Below are positions 49,819 through 61,455 of a stretch of 64,000 bases of DNA, in pieces. The notes below the pieces were generated by a model. That model did no database searches and was not told where the DNA came from. It saw nothing but the letters and a program-made list of their open reading frames with translations. Source of the DNA: Rhyzopertha dominica (lineage: Eukaryota; Arthropoda; Insecta; Coleoptera; Bostrichidae). The stretch is from the NCBI GenBank assembly GCA_025024175.1, contig QCXZ01000003.1:22030392-22094391 (forward strand), written 5' to 3'. Every line of letters begins with the position of its first letter. Within the stretch, counting starts at the first letter, position 1. Position numbers and translations under genes: made by a program.

Positions 49819-50419
49819 TTCGTGCCAGTGAATCGATTGGCACGGATCAGCGTTGTCAACTGACCTGACCTTAATCATCGTACCAACCCCACAAAAATTA
49901 TCGTATATAAGAAAATATTATCCTACACATAATATAATAAAAAAGTAGTATAATTTAACATTATTTATTTAAACTTATTCAGTTATAAAGGTCGATAAGT
50001 CAGCACATGTGGTGATGAGGTTAACATGCGGTAAACGTGTCAGAGAAAATCAGTTAAATTTTGACATTTGACTTCCTAAATAATATGGATAATTTTAATA
50101 AGCGAGTGATTGCCCATTTTGCAAGCAGAAAAGAACGCCGGAATGGATTTTGTCTATCAAGCAATATAAAAACTACATAGTGTCTTAAGACACATAATTG
50201 ACGAACGCGTTCACAATGCAGTGTAGGTTTCGTTTCTAACGTGGTACCTAACTTGTTTCGGATGTGTTTTATTGTAACATATAGAATTTTTGGCACTACC
50301 TTGCGATACAGTCACGAGGCGCCACTGCCTACTCTTCTTATATTTATATTGGTGGTGCTTATTCTTTTCTAACATTTCCCTTTCCCTTCATAATATCTTA
50401 CACACTACAAAGCATTGAA

Positions 50420-50440
50420 TCAATAATAATAATAATAATT
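50420..50440 (+). repeat. (AAT)n microsatellite, copy B
   Basis: Short AAT run, slightly longer than its counterpart at 35378-35395 in copy A; a length difference between the two copies. Confidence 0.7.
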
Positions 50441-51558
50441 TCATTATACAGTAATACCTAATTTTTGTACATAATTCTGTTTTTAATAGCAATTTATTTA
50501 TTAATGGTATTTATACGCTATATCACACTTGTATTGATGCATTGAACTACAACCGTCGTCATTTTATTCGACTATTTATTAATTTTCTGATTCATTCAAT
50601 CGATGTGGAATTTCAAATCAAGATCAAGAACTTGTCCGTCATTTCGCCGGTTCAGCGTTTTATGTAGCAACCTATTTTACACTGCTTCTACCTCGATCGC
50701 CAGGCAAGCGTGACTTAGGGAGCATGACATGAATCTTCAATTAATGTTTAATGGGCATTTTGAGAATTTCGTATCGTTATTCCGATGGCAGTAACGAACA
50801 ACAGAAGCGTACTTCAATATTAATAAAGTCAATTAGTACTGACAGAACATGATATTTCTGTGGAATTGCACTGAAAAACAATCCAAGGTATTTTAAGTAC
50901 TCACCGCCGCAACTGGTCTTATCAGTTCTTATTGCAGTATGCTCAGGTGTCCAGCGTTTTGGTCGTTACAACAAAACAACTAATTTCGGGTACACTCATT
51001 TTCTATTGTTAGGATAATATGTTGGCTTGAAGTATAATATACTAACCTGTTACGTGATTATAAGAACATTTTTAGAATTTAATATGGGCGTCAAAATAAT
51101 GAAATATTGCTCATAGGGATTGTGAAGATGGGCAGTATTTTCTGATGCTTTGAAGAAGGAATTGAATTATTTTCTGAATAATAATAAGCAGTTCTTTTTA
51201 ACGTTGGCATAAAAATTAACGCACTGTATAAAAACATTGAAACTAGTGTTTATCTAACACAATTTACTTGAAAAGGATTAACTTGATTCAAAAAGTCTCG
51301 CCCTTTGAGAATTATCACTTATTCATAGTAGTAAAATGTAATGTAACTACAAGTAAGTTCTGAGGTAGTATATGTACATACTTCAATTTTGTCGTGCCTA
51401 CTCCTATTTAGATTTACGGTGTAGTACGTATGTTCCTTTCAGGTAAGGTAGGTACTTCAGCTACCAAAGCAAATGCTGCGTAGTACTTTTTGAGGAGCAT
51501 TAGCACATACGAACCTCTTACAACATCAAAGCACTATAGGCTATGAGCGCATACCGCT

Positions 51559-51858
51559 TTGCAGCGCCTCGCAGTGGGTAATTCCCACACTTTCGTGGGT
51601 AATCCTAACCTACATTTGAAAGGCGGTGTTATCACAGAAAATACAGTGATATATTTTGGGTTCCAATGCATAAAATTTGTTCATCGCACTGGCGGTGACG
51701 GGACGTACAAAATATTAAACAGCAATATTGGTAACATGGTAACTATACAGGTACAGAATACCCTACCTTCGTCAAATAAAGTGAAATTTTTCACACTCCT
51801 AGAACACAGTCTTCCGGAACATGAATATCCGTTTCTTGCTGTCGCATTTTATTTTTGA
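51559..51858 (+). other. 99-codon open frame, unrecognised, open in B only
   Basis: The frame opens with TTG (no ATG nearby) and reads GDGTYKILNSNIGNMV in the middle and LLEHSLPEHEYPFLAV near the end, stopping with TGA at 51858. The corresponding stretch of copy A (about 36535-36790) has frameshifts and a stop. There is no known domain. The contrast between copies suggests decay or chance openness. Confidence 0.2.
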
Positions 51859-53967
51859 AATGTGTGTAAGTGTTTAAGTATCTACTGTTTTAATTTCCAA
51901 TTATTTTACGACACTGTGTTTCTTCCTTTAGATACTGCATAGTGTCGCATGCTTTTTTAATGGTTCCTTTACGTTTGGTCGTGCTACGCGAGTGTTTTCA
52001 AACTATGCAAAAAACACAGTCTAAACGCTCCAAAAATCGCCCGATAAACACCAAAATCTGTTTGAAACCACACTCGCGCGTCGCCACACCTCACTGCATA
52101 CGGATCAGGACTGCGTCGTAATGCAGGTCCAAGTATAAAAACAAATTTTTTAAAAACTAGACGCAACCGCAGGAAATTCATTACAGATTCATCTTCAGAT
52201 AGACGTGTTTTAGTTGTGTGGAAAAATCGGTACTGGTCCGGTATTCTACACAATTAGCGCAATATTAAGTGGAATGCCTGACCTACTCGTTTGCTCTGTG
52301 GATGCTATTAATCCACAATTCGCGGCGTTCTTCATGAGATTTGGATAAAAAGTAGTAAAATTTAACCGATTTGTCTGTGTTTGCATAACTGTTACAGTGC
52401 AGAACACAGCAATTTTGTTTAGTTACTATCAAAGAATATATCTACTGGTACTACTGGTTTAATTCTTTGATTAGTTAAGTTAAGCTACAGTAATTGCAGC
52501 ATACACCATACAGCTGACAGCAATTGACCCACTAAAAATGCCAAGTTTCGTGGATGGTGACGGCACCTGAAAATTCGCAAGTTTGAAAAATTTAGTTTAT
52601 ATGCTCACTAAACCGTTACTATATCTTATTTACAACATTATCGTGAGCTCATCTATTTTTCCAAACATTTGTAAAAAACCGTAATCACTTATTAGAGTGA
52701 GATTATCTGTTGATTGAAAAAATATTGAATTTTAAAGGAAGCAAACAACCAAGATTCTACCATTTTTCAATATTTTTGCATCAACGGGAGCTCATATCGT
52801 TAGAATGTGCGTGTCTCTTTACCGTAGACCAATCTCCCTCGCACTGGCCGCTACTATAACTTCGGTTGGTTACACTCACGTAATTGACGGAAAGCCACTG
52901 AGAAATTATACGCTGCCACAGATAGAGGTCAATCGCATTCAATCGCCAGGTGAATTGCTAAACTATAATTAATTTTTATTACCTCGCAGTTCAGCGCTTA
53001 TTCTCTGTTGATCAGGACCGTAGAAAATCGCGCTTCAACCAATTACCATAATTCTAGGGTTTGTCTGGCGAGAGATGTCTGGCTATTTGAGCTACATAAA
53101 AGGAACTGATTATTCACTCTTCAGCAAGTATACATATACCAAAAATATCACTTACTAAATTTGGTTGGCTTTTTTACGAGATGGATCGTTACCTCTACTG
53201 ATAATAAATACCCAGAGCATGAAATTTTGCTGGTATTTGTAATATTTTGTTTCGTTTAGCTTATTAAGGTGCATAGAAGGACATAAGGAAGATTTGTAGA
53301 TAACCAGTACCGCGTATTCCGTATTATTGGTATGGATATGTGACATTTGGCTGAAGAATAGGTTTTTGAGCCTGCATTAAACGTATAAGTTAGCTGTAAG
53401 ACTGTTAAAACATAACATAAATGTTAAATGTTATCGATTATAGGGACGTATCCAGACAGACTTTCTTTTTTATGAGTGGGAAAGTGACTGACGAATAAGT
53501 TTTCTTAACTTTTTTTATTCAGTACGATTCTGACTCTGAAAAGAATTTCCATCTTCCATGGGAGTTCGTTGAGTGTCTGCTTATGAATCTACCATTGCCA
53601 GTAATATGCAGTTTGTCTCCAAATGTACAAACGAATGCATTTTTTACATTCTTGCTACGACTTATGATTTGCAGTGGACAACGTATCAAATAACTCATCG
53701 ATATAATTTTAATTTCATTTGCTTCGGTGTCATAATGTCAACCAGAGTCTCGCGTTCTAGAGTATAGAGTGTCCTCGTCTCGTTTTCAAAATGAGCACTT
53801 GAGATCTGAATATTAAACAAAAATAATACAGTAAATATATCTCCTTTGAAGAAGAAGAATTTCAGGTACTTTTCTCGAATTAAAAGTAGAAGATGACATT
53901 TTCTATGTTTGTAGGCGTACAAGTTTAGTTCAGGTTAAGAAACAAAATCCTATAATAAATATATAAG

Positions 53968-54086
53968 GTGACGATAGTATTGATGAGGTCACTGATGGTG
54001 AAGTTGAGATCACTGAAGATAATTCTAGTGCGACATGTACAATTCCTTTTTCTTTTCTCAAAAGTAAACCATCCACTTTTAATTAA
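53968..54086 (+). other. Acidic short coding-like stretch, copy B
   Basis: Identical counterpart of 38924-39042, with the same possible AG acceptor and TAA stop. Confidence 0.2.
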
Positions 54087-55109
54087 TTGTGGAAGTGTTT
54101 GTGAGGCAACCAGTAATTCAAGATAATTTACAGTGCAAATATATTTAGAGTTGTCTCAACGATTACATTGATAAACGATTATAGAAAGTTATATTATTAA
54201 TCTCATACGAAGAGTTTCTTGATATAAAATTAGAAAAAGATTTTAACTTTGCTGGGTTTTCGTTGTCGTTTTATTATAATTGCATTTTAAGGGTTCTTTT
54301 CACTTTTTTTTTCAATACAGCCAACCATTCTTTATAATACCGTAACATAATCATAATAAGGCTTTAACTTACCCACTCGTATAATGATTGTTTCCTACTT
54401 ACTCTAGTGCAGTTTTGTTGTGACTGCAGAAAGTTTCTGTCATCCAGGACACTTACCTAATATTTCAGCGCCGGTCTTAGTGATCTCAACTTTCAACTTG
54501 AATTAAAATTTTATATTAAACATAAAAAATGATGTAGTAACTAATCTGTTAATTAATTTCAACATACAGAAGATGAGAAATGACTTATAGTAGGCCATCG
54601 ATGCAGCTACGCGTTTTCTGTGAATATTCGAAGAATATCGACGTGATGTGATAATTATTAATATTTTGCATAAATATAATTGTGAGACAGCAACATAGAT
54701 TTCAATTTTATATGTCAGTAATCATTCCTATACCTATATCGATATCGGGTATGAACTAGCGATGTCCTGTATATCAGAATATTGAGACACCTAAATTTTG
54801 AATATATGATTATTTACCAAGCAATTTCGATACTTGACCTATTTATGAAACCACATCAAGCTGTACGCATTTGTATTGTATACAGGCTTAACCTTATACA
54901 AAACGGTGTATCGTCTATTTCTATAGCTTTATTGGCACAATTTGATTAACATTTGTTCAGTTGTATGAACAACATCGGTTGTGTATAGGATATTTTGTGG
55001 ACGTTCTCACCTCTTTGTCCTTCTTATGCAATTTTTCAAAGATATACTGTTACGAGGATTATAAGTTCATGAATCATCTAAATTATTATACTTTAATTTT
55101 TTATTATTT

Positions 55110-55836
55110 GATTTGAATAAGACAATTGATAAGCATGGTAATTATTGTGTCTGGCAATTATTGAAAAAAACTTTTCGGTTGAGGCTGCTAACATATTTGT
55201 TAATCGTTACAACCCGGATGAATTCCCCAAGTTAGCTAGTCCATTCGAAGCTGCCGTCCACCATAGTTATAAAACTTAGCCAGTCAACGACAGCACCTGG
55301 AACAGGAAACATAAGTGACTAATAACATAGCCATAGTGACTCTGGAGTCAGCATATCATCAGTCTTCAGGATTCTCCACAAACATAAGTTTCATCCTTTG
55401 AAAATTCATTGACGCGTGAATTAACGAAGACGATATTGATAGACAGCTGGAAGTCTGTGCAAACCTAACGGAGCGTATCAATAATAATGCACGTTTCCTT
55501 TACAACAATTGCTTCTCAGACGAGTCCACATTTTTCTTAAAAGGCTATGCCGATAATGGAGCGATATTAGTCCTTACCTGATGAGAGAAGTACAAACTGA
55601 GATATCAGAAAATTCAATGTATATGTTAGTTAATCAGATCACTGACATCATGCAACAAAATGAACTAGTTTTTCTGTAAGACTGGGCACCTCCTCATTAT
55701 GCTGCTCCTATCAGGCTAGTCCGTTTTTTCAAGGAGTATTGGATGGATTCACCCCAGAGATCTTCAGAAATGTCAGGCAAGCATTTGCGTCGTTAATGTT
55801 TGTAGGGGGTTGATGGGAGCCATTTTGAGCAATTAA
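55110..55836 (+). pseudogene. Mariner-type transposase relic, copy B
   Basis: Same relic as at 40080-40800, with extra single-base losses; for example, the LNEDDIDRQ frame is shifted by one missing A at about 55424. The first and second catalytic Asp motifs are legible (FSDESTF at about 55520, DWAPPH at about 55680). The third catalytic segment is missing in the same way as in copy A, so the deletion predates the A/B split. Confidence 0.7.
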
Positions 55837-57278
55837 TCAGTTGAAACTTGATGTAATTTAAAAAAAGTTTTTAATCGTTGTTTCCGAAACATTTTGAAAG
55901 AGGGCTCCGATGGATCTTCAAAATAGGGCATTCCCCGACGTTTCTTTCATATTTAAATATTTATGGTGAGAATTGCCAGGAGTAAATGGTTATTCTGACA
56001 GCTTCTAATGTTATACCACAAGATATCCTCCTCTGAAATAAAATCAGCATTTTACTTGAACTTGTCTTCCATAGGAATTATTGAGAGTGATTCGTTTTCA
56101 TTGTATTACCCGGTATACAGACAGAACACTGATTATTCAAAAACTATATTTTCACTTTTTTGTCTTTATAAAATTAATGGTGCTCTTTTACTTTCTCGAG
56201 CCAACGAATCCCTCCATACCAGGCGGAATGAGTTGCAGTTAGCATAATATGTTACAACAGTTAACTTTAAAATATCGTACAAGAATTGTTTTATTATAGG
56301 AATGTGGTTGAGAGCAAATATATATTGTCAAATTACCGTAGTGCTATTTTTATTGTCAAAACCGCCAGCTTCAGTATCTCTTATCAACCCTGTCAAAACC
56401 GCTTGGATGCCTCAAAGAGAAAGAAAATAAACACGAGTTCATTCAAGTACATAATCATATGCTTTGGAATCTTACTTCCAAAGTATCTTGCGTTTTACTT
56501 TTGTTACCGTTGCTGAAGTAGTCCCTAATTGCATTTTAATTTGATAGAAGAAGTGTTGGATGCGCTCACATCTAATAGTAACAAGATTTTCCTCTTTGGA
56601 ATGCGAGTTCTACATATTTCAATCGGAGAAGCTGTTAAATCGCGCCACGGCAATTCCGCCGTTGTTATTTATAACGTTTTAACGTAAATTATTATGGTGA
56701 TTTGTTTGTGTAATTATATCGCACAATAATTACGGCCATTTGCTAAGCTCCGTATCGTATGGCCCGATATCGAGTTAAATTCCTACACCCACAGTATATG
56801 TGATTAGCACTGTGAGTACCTAGGTGTGCGCTCGTTCATAGTATAAAAGCTGTTTGCCGGCTCCTACGCGTCATGTCATTATTTAGTGGCAATTGCGCGA
56901 ATATGCATTGGTAATGGAGAACTAATTGTTAGGCTGTAATTAAATTATGTTCTTTCGTGAGTGACAACAGAGTCGTTACACTATTCAGGGAGTTGTGCTT
57001 CAGCGTTAGTACTGGCAATAAGAAGGGGAACTTATAAGAAGATCCAAAGGTACATATCCTCTTTTCAGAAATTTTAATATCCTGAGAACAAATGTAAATA
57101 TTAATTACTCACTGGGAACTGTAACGTTTATGTCTATACGTTAATGGATTGTTCTAGGCATACTTAGGCGGTAGCAGCATTAGTTATTGCTATTATTTGC
57201 GAAATATTTCAGTTGTGAAAAAAGTTCCAGGTTGTTTGTATTTTTGATTGACATCAACACGTGTATCTTAAATATGTT

Positions 57279-57543
57279 GTAGAGGAGGTAGATAGTTAAC
57301 TGTGAACTGAAATAAATATGACAAAGATTAATCATTTAAATTAATTTTATTTCATTTACTCTTTTTTCTTTAGTTTTTTCCTGCACTTACAAACCGTAAG
57401 GCGTCATAGTTCGTAAAGTGACCGCTAGATGACTAATACAGATTTTTACAAAACGACTATACTTGCGGACCGTACCAACCTGCTACTTCATAGTTTGTAA
57501 AGCCACCACTAGATGGCGTATAGACATTTGCACAACATGACCC
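57279..57543 (-). repeat. R1 dispersed repeat, copy e
   Basis: Counterpart of copy d in copy B, differing by a single base or so; it has the same two tandem internal units. Confidence 0.55.
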
Positions 57544-57938
57544 TCCTAGTGCGGTGTAATACGTATCAATGTCAAAATATCGTTCTTATATACCTATACG
57601 CTTTTGAACCGAATTAGCAAAATGTGCAATACGTTTTATTGAAAATGTAACTTATGGATTTTTGACCAAATTATAATGTGGTTTATGCTAGATCCTATCC
57701 TATTTAATTGTTTCTTTTTTGATTAACGATTCTCAAAGTTCTTTTTTGTTTTGTCCCATTTAAGAGTATTTTAAACATTTGTCTGCATTTATTCGTCTTT
57801 GAACAATACTGTTTGATGCGAAACTAGAAAACTGTAGTAACGGGGAATGGAATTATTTTTCTCCCACTTAAAAATATTTTATTAACATTGTAATATTCAC
57901 ATAAAACTATCTTAAATTTAATTGATGAAATTATGTCA

Positions 57939-58139
57939 TTACTCTTTCAGTTGCAACGTTAATATTTGATTTTTTGCATACATGCAATATATTTCTCTAG
58001 CTTGTCCGTATATCTTTGGCTTTTGAGGCAGTGGATTGAGCGTAGCAGCATCGACTTCTTTTAATATATCTTCTGGAACAGTTAGATGGGTTGTTGCACC
58101 ATATTTAAATTTAAAGTCTTCACGGTCAAACGTTTTGAT
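57939..58139 (-). pseudogene. Coding-like 66-codon stretch, unrecognised, copy B
   Basis: Counterpart of 42911-43111, reading identically (IKTFDREDFKFKYGATTHLT onward, TAA at 57939-57941), with the same two upstream in-frame stops. A shared pseudogene or a terminal exon. Confidence 0.4.
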
Positions 58140-59770
58140 TTAATTACGAAGATCATATCAACGTAAACTGCTGCCCATGCTTAGGATGTTTCTACTTTTT
58201 CTGGGGACTGCAAATTCCCTTGCTTTTGCTTGTTAAAACTGAATTAAACTATAAATGGTTATTTAATTTGAAACTATAAGCTGTAAGAAGTGCTAATAAT
58301 GTAAGTTGTGTACTTCTGCATTGAGTAGTAAGAAGCCATACAATACTAAAAAGTTTATGTTGTTGACATACATACTCGTAAAAAGCAACTCTAAGATTAA
58401 CATTACCCTCAGAGGTTGTTGCCTCAAATACATTACTTTTATTTAACACGATGTAGTTTACTGGTACTACTAATAATAATTAGATTATGTGTTAATTATA
58501 GAGTAAATACACATGGACAGACGCTCATCAGCAGGTTATTGTTATGCTTATCCACGCTAGGGTATAGCAATGAAAATAATGCAAATATCCCGTTGACTGA
58601 TTATTTTGTTCTATGGTGGAAAATACTTATTTCATTCAACAATCCGATGAAACTGCATCGGATTCATTAGCCTCGCTGGCTAGCTATACTTGCTTGTCTT
58701 GTCCAATTAAGTTTCGCTTTTTTACATCAGAAGTGGACCACATATTGGTGATGGTCCATGTCTTTCCTCCTAGAACCACAACTGGAAGCTAACCGATTGG
58801 TTCAACATAGTTTGGCCACTGGTAGCTAATGCATTTTCTATTAATGCTTTCCAAATAGATAAGATGAACATATCAGGAGTGGATGAGAAAGCTACAACAA
58901 AACCAAGCTTATTTTGATGAAATCGCAAAACATGACTTATAATTAGCGTTATAGTCACGAATTGACGTCATTCACCAACGTTGCCGGTCTGCTCGTAAGC
59001 ATATCTGATTAGTCTTAGTATCATGGCTAACATCAACTTAAACAAAAAGCGGAGAAACCAAACTCATCGAGCTTTGGCGTACAACTTGCGTAGAAATGGC
59101 ACCAGATTTGCTTTCCATTCCCTTAAAAACATGTCCAGATTTTACCACAAATTGGCCTCTTTCCTCCGTAGAACTTCTCAATTCGGGATGGACAACGCGT
59201 TTAAACCCACATCTTATATAGTAATCAACATTCATGTTTGAACGGTTGAATTCAAAACAATTTGAAAGCAATTTACACCGCACACGTCAAGTCGTCAAGT
59301 CAAGTTTTCACAACAGAATACAACCTCACTCTCGTCGATTACACCGCTTTTGGCCGCTAGTCGCAGATATGGCGCTCCGCTCGTTTCTACGCTCGGTGTC
59401 AATAGTGGTACCAGTCTTACCCTGTGACCCTTTACAACAGTGTGGCAGTCTAAGACACAAAATGTGCAATATAGCAGTTGTTTATAATAATATAGAGACA
59501 AAACAATGGTAATACCGCTTTGCCCTAATTTTTCATGCACACTATAATGTACCGTAATTATTGTAAAACTGTAGCTTTCCATAGTAGTACTTAAGCATTT
59601 CGTTATGGAGAACTAGGATATAACAGAATCTTTAAGCGATAACTTAATAAATTACTTTCATATTTTCATTCATTTGTTTATCGATGAAATCATGCTTGTT
59701 TTTACACACATATCTTTTGCGCAACCACGGCATACCTCGGTTGCATCTTAAGTCTTAACCACCCACTGAA

Positions 59771-60150
59771 GTAATAGAGGTTTTCTAGAAATGATTCATG
59801 CATACAGGCCGCTTATGGAAATTATCGATTAAATTAATTTTCCATCTCTCAGAAAAGTGACGTATACTTGTCATCTGTGGATTTTTGAATTTTTTGTTAT
59901 ATTTTAATATGAGAAAACGCCTGGGAGTGTGTATTTTCAACATATTCTGTAGTGTATTGTGGGATAATTAACTTTAAGGTTGCAGAAAGCTTACATTTCG
60001 GAGCTGTGGGGTGACATTGATCTGCAACCTTCAGTGCTATCGCCGTGCATATTGTAGCTTGGCAGCAGTTACAAAAAGGCGGCACAAAGAATTCAGAAAT
60101 CAACGCCGCCCGCGTTGTATGAATCATTTATAGAAACCCTATAGTAACAG
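59771..60150. mobile_element. MITE related to the core of the hAT at 26806-28272
   Basis: The inverted ends share ATGATTCAT cores: AAATGATTCAT (59789-59799) and ATGAATCATTT (60119-60129) are perfect inverses, and the similarity extends outward about 18 bp on each side (TAATAGAGG against CCCTATAGTA). The interior matches 27215-28025 block by block but lacks about half of it. The TSD is unclear, possibly TA. It lies 290 bp right of the end of copy B. Confidence 0.6.
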
Positions 60151-60587
60151 ACTATTATGAACCATTTAGGTTCAAAAAAGCCAATAAAAATAAATATAAA
60201 TACAAAAAAAGTACAAGGTACAAACCTAACGAGTACCTGAACACCTTTTTCCGATATAGAATAATTAAGTTGGTATGCTGCCGTATCCTACAATCCTGTC
60301 GCGTGGTCCCTTGGAATGAAAAGGTATCTAGATATAAGACGATGTAGGTTTCTATAACACTACTGCTGATATAGTATTATTATTACATTAACTTTTCTAA
60401 AATAAAAAGATTAATTATTACTCCTATTTCTGTTATACGGCATCATGTCGTGTCTTTTATTTACTATCCAACTCGTCGCGACCTTATTTCCTCTATTTTG
60501 GGGTACTACTTTTACAACATAAAATGCATTGAAAGTTTTAAGGAAATATCACAGCTGATGTTGATCCAGCGTATTTTTTTCATCGCG

Positions 60588-61058
60588 TCATACCTTGCAG
60601 TTCAGATAGGAACGTGTTACGGACCGGCTTTTCAATGTTTTTATTGTAACGCTGTTCTCAAGTAACCACCAATCTGTACATATCGCACCTGTAAATTTTA
60701 TTAAACGTTTTCCTTTAATTTTAATAAACAAGTTTACATATGAGAGATTGGAAAAGAAAATTGCAGTAAAAATATTCATTAAGCTTTTGACATTAATTAT
60801 GTTATGGGTAATTAACACTTCCCACAATACATATAACCTGCTATACTGGTTTTGTGCCAAAATCGTCAATTCAATACGATAGGTTTCCGCAGTGGTGTCA
60901 TAACATCCACTGAATGCAGACAGGCGGGCACTAAAGGCGCATTGCAACGACAGTATATACGCCCCCACTGCAATGCACCACATACTGACATATCGCCGTG
61001 TTACCATTATTCCACCAAAGTTTGTTGAGAATACCGTAGTAGTATTAGTGTCCTTCAC
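60588..61058 (-). other. 156-codon open frame, longest in the window, unrecognised
   Basis: The minus frame begins MKDTNTTTVFSTNFGG at 61058; an internal Met at MVTRRYVSMWCIAVGAYI is followed by a hydrophobic stretch. A second hydrophobic stretch is SLMNIFTAIFFSNLSYVNLF. The frame ends KSRSVTRSYLNCKV. It is longer than chance usually gives in DNA of this composition, but no family is recognised. It could be a multi-membrane protein exon, for example of a fast-evolving receptor, which is speculation. The neighbouring minus frame 61098-61376 is also hydrophobic and might belong to the same gene. Confidence 0.25.
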
Positions 61059-61097
61059 ACGAGGGGTTTGTGCGTTTCGAAATCTGCATGGGTAGCT

Positions 61098-61376
61098 TTA
61101 ATCACGGGCAGTAAAAGTGCACATCTCATTCAGCCATTCTGTAGGTGCTACATGTTTTGAAACCTGCAAATGACATTGCTTGAGTCCTAGCATTAAATAG
61201 CATAACCTTGCTGCACGATAAGCTTTGATAAATAACCAAGAAATAGCTAATATTGAACTAGTTATGAATAGACTTCCGCCTGTAAGCTGCAAGAAACGCA
61301 GACACACAAATATTGCATCCCTGAGGTTAGAAATGTCGAATAATTTATGCAAACAAAGGATCATAAAAGCCGACAT
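61098..61376 (-). other. 92-codon hydrophobic open frame, unrecognised
   Basis: Contains one or two likely membrane segments (FLQLTGGSLFITSSILAISW and flanks) and ends CTFTARD at TGA 61098. A plus-strand frame on the opposite strand (61225-61455) also ends in a hydrophobic, tail-anchor-like stretch. The coding strand, if any, is unresolved. Confidence 0.2.
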
Positions 61377-61455
61377 ACTGCCTGTTAGAACACTGTTTTT
61401 AATAGTATTAATGCTGCTTTTGTGCCTAATTCTGTATGTTTGCTTTTGGAAATAA

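Larger units (their letters stand above)
49010..50327. mobile_element. hAT-type element, 1318 bp, inserted in copy B only
   Basis: The left end CAGTGGCGGCTGG (49010) and right end CGAGGCGCCACTG (50315-50327) are imperfect inverted repeats of the CAGTGGCG hAT type. The flanks CTTACTCT (49002-49009) and CCTACTCT (50328-50335) form an 8-bp TSD with one mismatch. Copy A at about 35285-35295 has only one CTTATTCT, the empty site. No transposase is visible; frames 49101-49328 (plus) and 50054-50296 (minus) are unrecognised. A smaller element (49316-49818) is nested inside. Confidence 0.85.
44554..59480 (+). repeat. Copy B of the long direct duplication (~14.9 kb)
   Basis: Head-to-tail counterpart of copy A. 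It begins inside the hAT-derived sequence (equivalent to 27872) and ends at ATATAGCAGTTG (59469-59480), after which the sequence is unique. B-specific features are the hAT at 49010-50327 and absence of A's 30848-33772. Divergence from A is greatest at 47.5-49.0 and 51.0-52.2 kb. From 52.25 to 54.2 kb and from 57.3 kb on it is close to zero, with single-base indels concentrated at 54.2-57.3 kb. Confidence 0.9.
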
